Counted from the stretch's first letter, positions 44,472 to 53,696 are shown. The stretch: DNA of 64,000 nucleotides from Phytohabitans suffuscus (GCF_011764565.1 NZ_AP022871.1:3782320-3846319); one strand, 5' to 3'. The notes: generated by a model from the sequence alone, not told the origin. Numbers and translations: made by a program.

Positions 44472-45074
44472 TTACACCCCCTCCGTGCGCGGGGACTGGA
44501 GGTCGATCGGCGGCATCGACTCGGCGCGGCGGGCCCGTACCTCGTCGTGCTCGGCGAGGCGGCGCAGGCCGCGCATGGCGGCGATCCGTACCGCACCGGG
44601 ACGCTTGCCGAGCACCTGCGCGGTCTGCGCGACGTCGAGCCCGGCCACCACCCGCAGCGTCACCGCCTCGGCCTGGTCCTTGGGCAGCGTGGCGATCACG
44701 CTGAGTGCCCAGTCGGTCTCGGACCGCTGGATCACCTCGTTGGCCACGTCCGGGTGGGAGCCCGGCAGCTCGCGCTCGGTCAGGTCGCGGGGCTCCTCCG
44801 GCCGGCGCCGCGCTTTCCGGCGCTCGTCGATCGCCCGGTTGCGCGCGATCGTGAACAGCCAGACCCGGAAACCCGTCGGGGTACCGGTGAAGCCGCGCAG
44901 GGCCCGCGCGGTCTGGAGCCACGTCTCGGACGCCACGTCCTCGGCCGATTCGCCTACGATCACCCGCAGGTAGCGCAGCAGCGCCGGCTGTTGCGCCCGC
45001 CACAAACTGGCGAAGGCCGCGGAGTCTCCCCGCACCGCGTCGGCGAGGGCGCCCGCGAGTTCCTCGTCGTCCAA
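44472..45074 (-). CDS. ECF-type sigma factor
   Basis: A 200-residue sigma factor. Region 2 is FASLWRAQQPALLRYLRVIV, AEDVASETWLQTARAL and RVWLFTIARNRAIDERRK; region 4 is IATLPKDQAEAVTLRVVAGL, VAQTAQVLGKRPGAVRIAAM. The start is TTG 45074; no better ATG/GTG lies upstream. It forms an operon with the downstream membrane protein. Confidence 0.9.
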   Translation of the reverse strand: MDDEELAGALADAVRGDSAAFASLWRAQQPALLRYLRVIVGESAEDVASETWLQTARALRGFTGTPTGFRVWLFTIARNRAIDERRKARRRPEEPRDLTERELPGSHPDVANEVIQRSETDWALSVIATLPKDQAEAVTLRVVAGLDVAQTAQVLGKRPGAVRIAAMRGLRRLAEHDEVRARRAESMPPIDLQSPRTEGV

Positions 45075-45762
45075 AGCCTCGATTCCCTGTCGCGCCGGTC
45101 CGTCCGTCTTTCATATCTGTCGTCGAACCCGCCGAGCCAGCAGGTTACACCTGTCACGTGAGGTCGTGACCAGGGTCAGGAGGGCTGGGTTGAGTCGGGT
45201 ACGCGCAAGGTTCCCGAAGGCACGTTACCGAAATACGGCACCGAACGGGAAATGTGTCCGGACGTCGTCACCCGTTACCCCTTCGCTCGCCGCCTCGGGC
45301 CGATCGCCCGGTCGCGCCGCCTGTACCGGGTCTGTTGGCATCGTCTTTCGGAAACGCCTGGTGGGCACGTGGGAGGAATCCACAATGGGGGCACATTGGC
45401 CGGGGCGGCTATCGGCCGTGGTCGGAGCGGTGGCGCCCGCCCAGCCGGCACGACGGCCGGCACCAACCCTGGCAACGTGCCCACTATGGCGTTCGACCTC
45501 CCGCCCCGCCCAGTACGCCGGTCTCCGGTATGGCTGGCCTGGGCCGGGCGGGCGAGGTCGCTCTTCTCGTGGCACACCCGCGCAGGAGGCCCCTCCTCCA
45601 CCGCGGGTTCCTCCTCCCGGGAACAGCGACCAGGGTGACCGGTGGCGGGCCGACCGCATGCCCGCCATCGGTCACCCGCCTCACCGCGAGCGGCGCCGAT
45701 GAGTTCTGTCGGTGCGGTACGTCATAGTCCTCGGAAGGTGCACACACCACGGGGGGAATGAC
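45075..45762. other. 688-bp gap between sigma factor and MFS gene
   Basis: It should hold the sigma-operon promoter (minus) and the MFS promoter (plus). TCACGTGA is a small palindrome near 45157. An ATG at 45385 follows a good GGGAGGA and opens a 105-codon frame rich in Arg and Pro that resembles nothing I recognise; it is not called as a gene. Confidence 0.5.
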
Positions 45763-47124
45763 ATGAGCGAGGTCACCGCCACGAGCGGATCGCGTTGGCT
45801 GCGGGGGCCGCTGCGCCCGTTCCGCCTGGGGCAGTACCGGCTGCTGGCCGGCTCGGTCACGATGTCGCTCTTCGCCGCCGGTGTCTGGATGATCGCGCTG
45901 GTCTGGCAGGTCATCGCGCTGGGCGGCGGCCCCACGGAGCTCTCGCTGGTGTCTGCCGCCGCGGCCGGCGGCATGGTGGCCACCACGCTGCTCGGCGGCG
46001 TGCTGGCCGACCGGGTGCCGCAGCGGCGGATCCTCCTCGCGGTCTCCGGCGCGCGCACGGTCGCGATCGCCGTGGTCGCCGCGCTGGCCGTCGCTGACGT
46101 GCTGCACCTGTGGCACCTGGTGGTGGTCGCCGGCGTGATCGGCCTGGGCAACGGGTTCACCTACCCCGCGTACTCGGCGATGCTCCCGTCGATCCTGCCG
46201 GCGGAAGACCTGATGGCCGCCAACGGCGTCGAGGGCATGCTGCGGCCGACCATCATGCAGGCCGCCGGACCGGCGCTGGCCAGCGCGCTGATCGCGGCCT
46301 CCTCGCCCGGCGCGGCGATCGTGGTGGTGGCCGTGCTGGAGGCGATCGGCGTCGCGTTCCTGCTGTGCGTGCGCCCGGTGCCGCTGCGCCGTGACAGGTC
46401 GGCCGAGTCGGCCCACCCGCTCCGCTCCGCGGCCGCCGACCTCAAGGACGGCTTCGTCTACATGGTGCGCACCCCGTGGCTGCTGGCCACGCTCCTCTTC
46501 GCCTCCGCGCTGATCCTCCTGATCATGGGTCCGATCGAGGTGCTCATCCCGTTCGTCATCAAGGATCGGGCCGGCGGTGGCCCCGGCGACCACGCGATCG
46601 TCATGGCGGCGTTCGGCATCGGCGGCGCGATCGGCTCGCTCGGCATGGCGATGTTCAAGATGCCCCGCAGGTACCTCACGGTCATGAACCTCTTCTGGGG
46701 CGCCGGCTGCCTCCCGCTCGTGCTGATCGGCCTGGTCCCCAACGTGTGGGTGATCGCCGCGGCGGTCTTCGTGGTCGGCATCTGCTTCTCCGCGCCGATG
46801 GTCATCTGGGGCACGCTGCTGCAGCGCCGCGTACCGCCGCACATGCTGGGCCGGGTCTCCAGCCTCGACTTCTTCGTGTCGCTCGTCTTCATGCCGGTCT
46901 CGATGGCGCTCGCCGGCCCGGTCAGCGGCGGCATCGGGCTGGGCGTCACGTTCGCGCTGGCCGGCCTGGTGCCCACCGGCATCGCCGTCCTGGCGATCGT
47001 GCTGGCCAGGATGCCCAAGGACGAGCTGGCCCACCCGCTGGACACCCCACCGGCCGGCAACGGCGATGCGGCCACCGAGCCCGAGCCCGTAGCGCCGCGC
47101 GAGCTGGTCGGCGCGACCACCTAG
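45763..47124 (+). CDS. MFS transporter (MFS_3-like)
   Basis: A 453-residue transporter with about twelve helices, including LADRVPQRRILLAVSGART (the DR..RR loop between helices 2 and 3), NGFTYPAYSAMLPSIL and GGAIGSLGMAMFKMPRRYLTVM. It resembles the Enterobactin-exporter-like/MFS_3 group of actinomycete drug exporters. GGGGGGAA precedes ATG 45763. No adjacent regulator. Substrate unknown. Confidence 0.9.
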   Translation: MSEVTATSGSRWLRGPLRPFRLGQYRLLAGSVTMSLFAAGVWMIALVWQVIALGGGPTELSLVSAAAAGGMVATTLLGGVLADRVPQRRILLAVSGARTVAIAVVAALAVADVLHLWHLVVVAGVIGLGNGFTYPAYSAMLPSILPAEDLMAANGVEGMLRPTIMQAAGPALASALIAASSPGAAIVVVAVLEAIGVAFLLCVRPVPLRRDRSAESAHPLRSAAADLKDGFVYMVRTPWLLATLLFASALILLIMGPIEVLIPFVIKDRAGGGPGDHAIVMAAFGIGGAIGSLGMAMFKMPRRYLTVMNLFWGAGCLPLVLIGLVPNVWVIAAAVFVVGICFSAPMVIWGTLLQRRVPPHMLGRVSSLDFFVSLVFMPVSMALAGPVSGGIGLGVTFALAGLVPTGIAVLAIVLARMPKDELAHPLDTPPAGNGDAATEPEPVAPRELVGATT

Positions 47125-48409
47125 AACCCCGCCGAACTCCCGACCTCCGTTGCCAGCCCCGCCGGTCAAGCCCCAGCTTCTCGGCAGCGTCGCGGCCGCG
47201 CTTGCTCTGCTACCCCATCGGAAACACCCGGCTTGCAGCTATCGGGCAGGGGTGCTTCCTTCGGGGAAGCGGATCAGGCGCGCACGGCCCAAGCCCCTCT
47301 GGCTCCGGGAGCTCTCTACAGAGAGTCCGGGATCGAGGTCGTTCGTATCACCGCGCCGACGCCCTCGACCCCGAGAACTCGATGCTTCCGGCCACGTTCC
47401 CGCGAGGGCGGCTCGCGTCCACGATCAGCCGGAACCGGTCCCTTTGGCGTTGCGGCAAGTGGACAAATCGACGCCCAGAGTCACTGTGGATGGACCGGAC
47501 CTATGGAGCTTTCGCGGTCGGGGTGAGCAATGGCGAGGCGGCTCGGGTCGCGCGCGGCGGTGTCGCCGCCACGCCCGCCCCGAACGCGCGGCCCCTGGCC
47601 ACAGAAACGTGGCCGGGAGTATCGCTGATACGCGCGTCTTCGGCCGCTGGGTCGCGCCGCCGTGTCTCTCCAGGGATCCCTCAGACTCAGGGTCTGTCCA
47701 CAATGGTCTGTGCGGCTGGCTGCTTTCTGACGATCTGTCCGCTGGGCGCGGGGTCTGAGACCTAGGCTCGTGGTCCACGCGGACGGAGTTTCAGCGGATC
47801 GTGGTACGGATCCGCCCCTCTGGGGGCTGTTTCATACCACGATCTGCTGGAACCGCGCTGTCGGTCGCGGATCTGACGGTGACCGGCGACGCCGGGCCGC
47901 CTCGGGCCGATTCCAGAGCCTCGACCACGGAAGGGGGGCGGTCGGCGCGGTGACCGTTTATCCGGAATCAGCGGGTAAACGACCACCAGACGGACATTGA
48001 GGCAGGTCACGGGCCTGCCTCAATTGGCCAGCAGAGTCCCAGAGGGGCGGATCCATACCGCGATCCACCGAAGATCTACTGTGGACAGACTCGCATCCTG
48101 ACCCCGAAAGGTCTCTAGATCCGGGTGGCCACGAACTGTGGGCTTTCCGCCCGCGGAGCTGGCAGCGGAGGTCGGGGGTTTCGGCGAGCGCCAAGCGAGC
48201 CGCCGGCCGGAGCGGTGCCCGCGGGAGCGAGCGGTCCGCAGCTGACGCGGGCCGGGGCAAAGATGTGGGTCGATCTGGGTTGAGGGTGTCGCGGGCGTTG
48301 TCGTGGGCGAGTCGTCCTTAAGTACGGCCTGGAGACCGGACCTTGGACCGCCGAGGTCGCGGCCCATGTGCCGATGAAGTGGCGCTCCGCGCTCGCCATT
48401 ATCGATGTC
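47125..48409. other. 1.3-kb gene-free, repeat-rich region
   Basis: No frame here has family features; the ORFs are Arg/Pro/Ser-rich and mutually shadowing. The stretch contains the inverted-repeat element at 47792-48068. It may also contain degenerate pieces related to it (GGTCTGTCCACA near 47692 and its complement near 48080). It separates the MFS gene from a quinone-oxidoreductase-like gene. Confidence 0.6.
47792..48068. mobile_element. MITE-like element: 33-bp inverted arms with internal hairpins
   Basis: Left arm 47796-47828 and right arm 48034-48068 (complement) share GGATCG, GGTA and GGATCCGCCCCTCTGGG in order with few mismatches. Inside are a hairpin CAGCGGATCGTGGTA / TACCACGATCTGCTG (47792-47849), CGTTTA / TAAACG (about 47954-47980) and ATTGAGGCAGG / CCTGCCTCAAT (47996-48024, 7-nt loop). 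It has no coding capacity. No target duplication is obvious, so a structured RNA is an alternative. Confidence 0.5.
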
Positions 48410-49414
48410 ATGAAGGCGATCGTCCAGGAACGGTACGGCTCATCCGACGGTCTCGCGCTGCGCGAGGTGGACAAGCCGGCCCCCGCCGCCGGCGAGGTGC
48501 TCGTACGCGTGCACGCCGCGGCAATCAACGCCCGCGACTGGCACGTCATGCGCGGCGACCCCTATCTCGCCCGCCTCGCGATGCCGTCGGTCTTCGGCCT
48601 CAGCGGACCCAAGCGGCAGATCCGGGGCAGCGATGTGGCGGGCCGGGTGGAGGCGGTCGGCAGCGGGGTGACCCGGTTCCGCCCCGGCGACGAGGTGTAC
48701 GGCGACGTGTGCGACATGGACGGCGCCTTCGCGGAGTACGTCTGCGTGCCCGACGCCCAGCTGGAGCACAAGCCGGCCAACCTGACGTTCGAGCAGGCCG
48801 CGGCGGTGCCGATGGCGGGCTGCACGGCGCTGCTGGGGCTGCGCGAGGTCGGCCAGGTGAGCCCCGGGGACCGGATCCTGATCAACGGCGCGTCGGGCGG
48901 CGTGGGGACGTTCGCCGTGCAGATCGGCAAGGCGTTCGGCGCCGAGGTGACCGGCGTGTGCAGCACGCGCAACGTCGACCTCGTACGGTCGCTCGGCGCG
49001 GACCTCGTGGTCGACTACACCCGGGAGGACTTCGCCCGCGACGGCCAGCGGTACGACATGGTCTTCGACCTGGTCGCCAACCGCTCGCTGGCCGACCTCC
49101 GGCGGGTGCTGACGCCGACCGGAGTGCTCGTGCTCGCCGGCGGCGGTGTCTCGCGCCACAGCCGCCCGCACGTGACCGGCCCGATGGGTCTGACGATGAA
49201 GGCGCAGTTCGCGTCGCGGTTCGTCCGCCACCGGCTCCTCACGCTGATGGGCTTGTCGCCGCGGGCGGAGTACCTCGCCACGCTGCGCGAGCTGATCGAG
49301 GCGGGGCAGGTCACCCCGGTCATCGACCGCACGTTCACGCTCGCCCAGGTGCCGGAGGCGATCCGGTACCTGGAGGTCGAGCACGCGCGCGCGAAGGTCG
49401 TCATCACGGTCTGA
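48410..49414 (+). CDS. NAD(P)-dependent zinc-free alcohol dehydrogenase / quinone oxidoreductase-like
   Basis: A 334-residue medium-chain reductase lacking zinc-ligand Cys clusters. GroES-like N-terminus (MKAIVQERYGSSDGLALREV, AAAINARDWHVMRGDP), cofactor loop ILINGASGGVGTFAVQ and a C-terminus AQVPEAIRYLEVEHARAKVV are typical of the QOR/RTN4IP1-like group. No clear ribosome site precedes ATG 48410. A 10-bp-arm hairpin follows. Confidence 0.9.
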   Translation: MKAIVQERYGSSDGLALREVDKPAPAAGEVLVRVHAAAINARDWHVMRGDPYLARLAMPSVFGLSGPKRQIRGSDVAGRVEAVGSGVTRFRPGDEVYGDVCDMDGAFAEYVCVPDAQLEHKPANLTFEQAAAVPMAGCTALLGLREVGQVSPGDRILINGASGGVGTFAVQIGKAFGAEVTGVCSTRNVDLVRSLGADLVVDYTREDFARDGQRYDMVFDLVANRSLADLRRVLTPTGVLVLAGGGVSRHSRPHVTGPMGLTMKAQFASRFVRHRLLTLMGLSPRAEYLATLRELIEAGQVTPVIDRTFTLAQVPEAIRYLEVEHARAKVVITV

Positions 49415-49440
49415 GGCCGCCTTACGGTTTTCTGTCGCCG

Positions 49441-49470
49441 GCCCGTACGGAAATCAGCATCCGTACGGGC
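49441..49470 (+). terminator. Hairpin terminator
   Basis: GCCCGTACGG (49441-49450) and CCGTACGGGC (49461-49470) are perfect 10-bp arms around AAATCAGCAT, 27 bp after the dehydrogenase stop. Confidence 0.8.
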
Positions 49471-49548
49471 ATGGCGCTGCGTCGATTTAAGCGGTAGAAA
49501 CATCAGCGTCCCCTTCTTCCACGACGTGAATGAAGTGGGGCATAGCGG

Positions 49549-49560
49549 GAGAGCGCTCTC
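49549..49560 (+). promoter_or_regulatory. LacI-type palindrome GAGAGCGCTCTC
   Basis: A perfect 12-bp palindrome with a central CG, the form of operators bound by LacI-family sugar repressors (for example CebR-type GGGAGCGCTCCC), 75 bp before the beta-helix gene start. Confidence 0.6.
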
Positions 49561-49634
49561 ACAATGCGGGAGCCTGCGCCCGAAATGCCCCTGTCCACCG
49601 GACGCTGCCCCACGCAGCGGAGAGGACGAACCGC

Positions 49635-51476
49635 ATGGCAAGGCTTCTGAAACGGGCGCTGGCGCTCGGCCTGGCGGTCGCGACGGTCACCGCCGCGACC
49701 GGGACCGCCGCCGTGGCCACACCACGGCGCGCCACCCCGGCCCCGATCCTCGGGCCGAACGTGACGGTCTTCGACCCGAGCACGCCGGTCAGCGCGATCC
49801 AGGCCAAGCTCGACGCCACCCACGCCGCCCAGGTCAACGCCGAGATGGGCACCAACAGGTACACCTTCCTGTTCAAGCCCGGCACGTACGGCACAGCTGA
49901 GCAACCTCTGCAGATCAAGGTCGGCTACTACACCGAGATCGCCGGCCTCGGCGCCTCACCCACCGACGTCGTCATCAACGGCAAGGTCGAGGTCTACAAC
50001 CGCTGCCTGGAAGGTGGCGGCACGAGCAACTGCCTCGCGCTGGTCAACTTCTGGCGCACCCTGTCCAACCTCTCGCTCAACATCAACGCGCTCGGCCAGG
50101 ACGGCTGCCGGTCGTCGGCGAACTTCTGGGCGGTCTCCCAGGCGGTGTCGCTGCGCCGCATGAACATCACCGGCGGCGGCCTGTCGCTGATGGACTACTG
50201 CACGGCCGGTCCGCAGTACGCCAGCGGCGGCTTCATCGCCGACTCCCGCCTGCCCGCCACCACCAACGGCTCGCAGCAGCAGTGGCTGACCCGTAACAGC
50301 GAGATCGCCGGCTGGTCGAACGGCGTGTGGAACCAGGTCTTCGCGGGCGTCACCGGCGCACCGGACGACTCCGCGTTCCCGGACCCGCCGTACACGACGC
50401 TGCAGACCACCCCGCTGAGCCGGGAGAAGCCGTACCTCTTCGTCGACTCGAAGGGGAAGTACCAGGTCCGGGTCCCCTCGGCGCACCGCAACACCAGCGG
50501 CGTCTCCTGGGCCAACGGCCTGACGCCGGGCCGCACGATCCCGCTCTCCGACTTCTACGTCGCGAAGCCGGGTGACTCGGTCCTGAAGATCAACCTGGCG
50601 CTGGCGCTCGGCAAGCACCTGCTGCTGACCCCGGGCGTGTACGACATCGCCCGCAGCATCGAGGTCTGGCGCCCCAACACCGTCGTCCTCGGCCTCGGCC
50701 ACGCCACGCTGACCGCGGTCAACGGCTCGATCCCGCTGGACGTCGCCGACGTACCGGGCGTGATCATCGCCGGCGTCACGATCGACGCCGGGCTCAAGGA
50801 GTCGCCGGTGCTGCTCCGGGTCGGGCAGAAGCACGGCTTGGGGTGGAGCTCACCGAGCAACCCGACCACGCTCAACGACGTGTACTTCCGGATCGGCGGC
50901 CCGCACGTCGGCAAGACCAACATCGCGCTGGAGGTCAACAGCGACGACGTGCTCATCGACCACACCTGGGTGTGGCGCGGTGACCACGGCGTCGAGGGCT
51001 TCACCGACACCGAGCGGTGGAACACCAACACCGGCCGGTACGGCGCCATCATCAACGGCGACGACGTGACCGCCACCGGCCTCTTCGTCGAGCACTTCCA
51101 GCGGTACAACACCGTGTGGAACGGCGAGCGCGGCACGGTGGTCCTCTACCAGAACGAGCTGCCGTACGACCCGCCGACGCAGGCCGACTGGATGAACGGC
51201 GACGTCGAGGGGTACGCCGGGTACAAGGTCGGCGACAAGGTGAAGACCCACACGCTGTACGGCGCGGGCGTCTACGTCTTCAACCAGAACAACCCGTCCA
51301 TCCACACCGAGAACGGCTTCGAGGTGCCGGAGCGGCCGGGCGTCAGGCTGCACCACATCATGACCGTCAACCTGAGCGCCGGCACGATCGACCACGTCGT
51401 CAACGGCGTGGGCGAGGCGGCCGACACCACCAGGATCGGTGCCCCGGTGTACATCGCGGAGTACCCGATCCCGTAG
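49635..51476 (+). CDS. Secreted right-handed beta-helix protein of unassigned function
   Basis: A 613-residue exoprotein with signal peptide (MARLLKRALALGLAVATVTA; cleavage near residue 30). Most of the chain is a parallel beta-helix: FLFKPGTYGTAEQPLQIKVG, EIAGLGASPTDVVINGKVEV, FWAVSQAVSLRRMNITGGG, HLLLTPGVYDIARSIEVW, VVLGLGHATLTAV. Well-ordered charged clusters (SDDVLIDHTWVWRGDHG, NGDDVTATGLFVEHFQRYN, NGERGTVVLYQNELPYDPP) look like an active site. Related actinomycete proteins carry uninformative database names. A LacI-type operator upstream and GH87 genes on both sides suggest glycan degradation; this is inference. Confidence 0.8.
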   Translation: MARLLKRALALGLAVATVTAATGTAAVATPRRATPAPILGPNVTVFDPSTPVSAIQAKLDATHAAQVNAEMGTNRYTFLFKPGTYGTAEQPLQIKVGYYTEIAGLGASPTDVVINGKVEVYNRCLEGGGTSNCLALVNFWRTLSNLSLNINALGQDGCRSSANFWAVSQAVSLRRMNITGGGLSLMDYCTAGPQYASGGFIADSRLPATTNGSQQQWLTRNSEIAGWSNGVWNQVFAGVTGAPDDSAFPDPPYTTLQTTPLSREKPYLFVDSKGKYQVRVPSAHRNTSGVSWANGLTPGRTIPLSDFYVAKPGDSVLKINLALALGKHLLLTPGVYDIARSIEVWRPNTVVLGLGHATLTAVNGSIPLDVADVPGVIIAGVTIDAGLKESPVLLRVGQKHGLGWSSPSNPTTLNDVYFRIGGPHVGKTNIALEVNSDDVLIDHTWVWRGDHGVEGFTDTERWNTNTGRYGAIINGDDVTATGLFVEHFQRYNTVWNGERGTVVLYQNELPYDPPTQADWMNGDVEGYAGYKVGDKVKTHTLYGAGVYVFNQNNPSIHTENGFEVPERPGVRLHHIMTVNLSAGTIDHVVNGVGEAADTTRIGAPVYIAEYPIP

Positions 51477-51490
51477 CCCCAGCACCACCC

Positions 51491-51525
51491 GAGCGGGCCG
51501 GAGCTGTCAGGGCTCCGGCCCGCTC
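51491..51525 (+). terminator. Strong hairpin terminator after beta-helix gene
   Basis: Perfect 14-bp arms (GAGCGGGCCGGAGC and GCTCCGGCCCGCTC) around a 7-nt loop, 15 bp after the stop. Confidence 0.85.
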
Positions 51526-51555
51526 GCCGTTCAGGCGTGAAACGCCGGTGTACGG

Positions 51556-51563
51556 TTCTTGCG
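51556..51563 (+). promoter_or_regulatory. TTCTTGCG motif before GH87 paralogue 3
   Basis: TTCTTGCGT lies 107 bp before the glucanase start, at a distance like that in the alpha-glucosidase leader (TTCTTGCGT at 515). It is a candidate shared operator half-site. Confidence 0.35.
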
Positions 51564-51669
51564 TCACCAGCACGACTTCTTTCGTCATCCAATCGGCTCT
51601 TGTCTCCTTCCGCGTCGGGATTTAACGTCATCGCAACACTCCCGAACTCGCAGAATCGAGCCCGTGCTG

Positions 51670-53696
51670 ATGACCCACAGACGCAAGCGCAGTGCCCTGG
51701 CCGGTTCCCTGGTTTTGACGATGTCCGCGGCCGCCCTGGCCACCTCCGCCCCCGCCACCGCGGGCGGCCGCTCGGCCGCTCCGGCCCCGGTCGTGACCCG
51801 GGCCGCCCTCGACCCCTCGCTCGTCGCCGCCCGCGGCGCCCGCGTCGACTTCCTGGAGCAGGAGGCCGAAAACGCCACGACGAACGGCGTGGTCATCGGC
51901 CCCGACCGCACCGCGTACACACTGCCGGCCGAGGCGTCCGGCCGTAAGGCGGTCAAGCTGGTCCCCGGCCAGTACGTGGAGTTCACGCTGCCGGCCGCGG
52001 CGAACGCGATCAACGTGCGCTACAGCATCCCGGACGCGCCCGACGGGGGCGGCATCACCGCGCCGCTCGACGTCACGGTCAACGGCAAGAGCAAGAAGAC
52101 GATGACGCTCACGTCGCAGTACGCGTGGCTGTACAACCAGTACCCGTTCACCAACGACCCCAACGCGGACCTGCTCCACCCCGACTGGTGGATCACGGAG
52201 TGCTCGTGCGTGCCGGCGGAGACCACGCCCACGCCCACGATCACCAAGCCGTTCCGCCCGATGCACTTCTACGACGAGCAGCGGCTGCCGCTCGGCAAGA
52301 CGTACAAGGCCGGCGACCGGGTGCGGCTGACCGTGCCGGCCCGCAGCAACGCCGCCTGGACGGTCATCGACCTGCTCGACTCGCAGCTCGTCGCCCCGCC
52401 GCACGTGCGGCTGATCGCGGCCAACGTGCTGCTCTTCGGCGCCGACCCGACCGGCCGGCGCGAGTCGTCGGACGCCTTCGACAAGGCGATCGCCTTCGCC
52501 AAGCGGGCCAAGCTCAAGGTCTACATCCCGCCGGGCACGTACCAGGTCAACCGCCACATCATCGTCGACAACGTGACGATCGAGGGCGCGGGCAGCTGGT
52601 ACACGATCATCAAGGGCAAGGAGGTCGCGCTCCCCGAGCCGGCCCCGGACCTCTCGATCCACACGGGAGTGGGCTTCTACGGCAGGTACGCCAAGGACGG
52701 CGGCAGCAGCAACGTGCACCTGTCCGGCTTCACGATCGAGGGCGACGTCCGCGAGCGGATCGACACCGACCAGGTCAACGGCATCGGCGGCGCGCTGAGC
52801 AACTCCACGATCGACGGCCTCTACATCCGCCACACCAAGGTCGGCATGTGGTTCGACGGGCCGATGACGAACACCCGGATCACCAACAACGTGATCGTCG
52901 ACCAGATCGCCGACGCGCTCAACTTCCACACCGGCGTCACCAACTCGGTGGTGTCCAACAACTTCATCCGCAACACCGGCGACGACGGCCTGGCCATGTG
53001 GGCCGAGACGACGACGAACTCGGGCAACACGTTCGACCACAACACCGTGCAGACGCCGACGCTGGCGAACGGCATCGCCATCTACGGCGGTACGGACATC
53101 ACCGTGTCGAACAACCTCGTCGCCGACCCGATCCGCGAGGGCAGCGGCATCCACGCGGGCTCGCGCTTCGGGGCCGAGCCGTTCGCCGGCAAGCTCTCGA
53201 TCACCAACAACACGGTGGTACGCGCCGGCACGTACGAGCTGAACTGGAACATCGGCCTCGGCGCCATCTGGTTCTACGCGCTCGACAAGAGCATCGCGGC
53301 CGACGTCCAGGTGACCGGCGACCACTACCTCGACAGCACGTACAACGCGATCATGCTGGTCAGCGAGTGGGGCGTGAAGGACCTGTACTCGATCACCGGT
53401 GTGAAGTTCAAGAACATCAGGGTCGACGGCACGGGTACCTCCGTGGTGAGCGCCCGGGTCGCCGGCGGCGCCTCGTTCGAAAACGTGGACGCCCGCAACG
53501 TCGGCGCGGTCGGCGTCAACAACTGCGGTTCGTTCCACTTCACCCCGGCCGGCTCCGAGTTCGGCCTGACCGACCTGGGCGGCAACGACGGCGGTGGCGT
53601 CACCGGGCCGTGGCTCGCCCCGTGGGTACTGCCCAACACCATCACCTGCGACGACCGCCCACCGGTCGTGCCGCCGGCACCGCCGTCCCCTGGTGA
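51670..53696 (+). CDS. Secreted GH87-type alpha-1,3-glucanase, single-domain form (paralogue 3), frameshift at 3' end
   Basis: About 675 residues: signal peptide, CBM6/35-like module (VDFLEQEAENATTNGVVIGP) and beta-helix GH87 domain with D415 (IADALNF) and D438/D439 (TGDD), the same 0/+23/+24 trio as its paralogues. No discoidin or Ig-like modules. As read, the frame has no stop at the natural end and runs to 54504 through the next gene. One missing C in CCCC 53687-53690 would end it at TGG TGA (53691-53696) after PPAPPSP, which I take as the true end. An insert with CSC near residue 178 is particular to this copy. Confidence 0.82.

Noticed and set aside
45385..45702. 105-codon ORF with a good ribosome site before the MFS gene
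   Set aside because: The sequence is Arg/Pro-rich, has equally long shadows in the other frames and no family resemblance; it is left as an unassigned gap.
48219..48240. Possible fourth, inverted copy of the 60-bp repeat (GCGGGAGCGAGCGGTCCG)
   Set aside because: Only about 20 bp resemble the repeat and with several mismatches; too weak to call.
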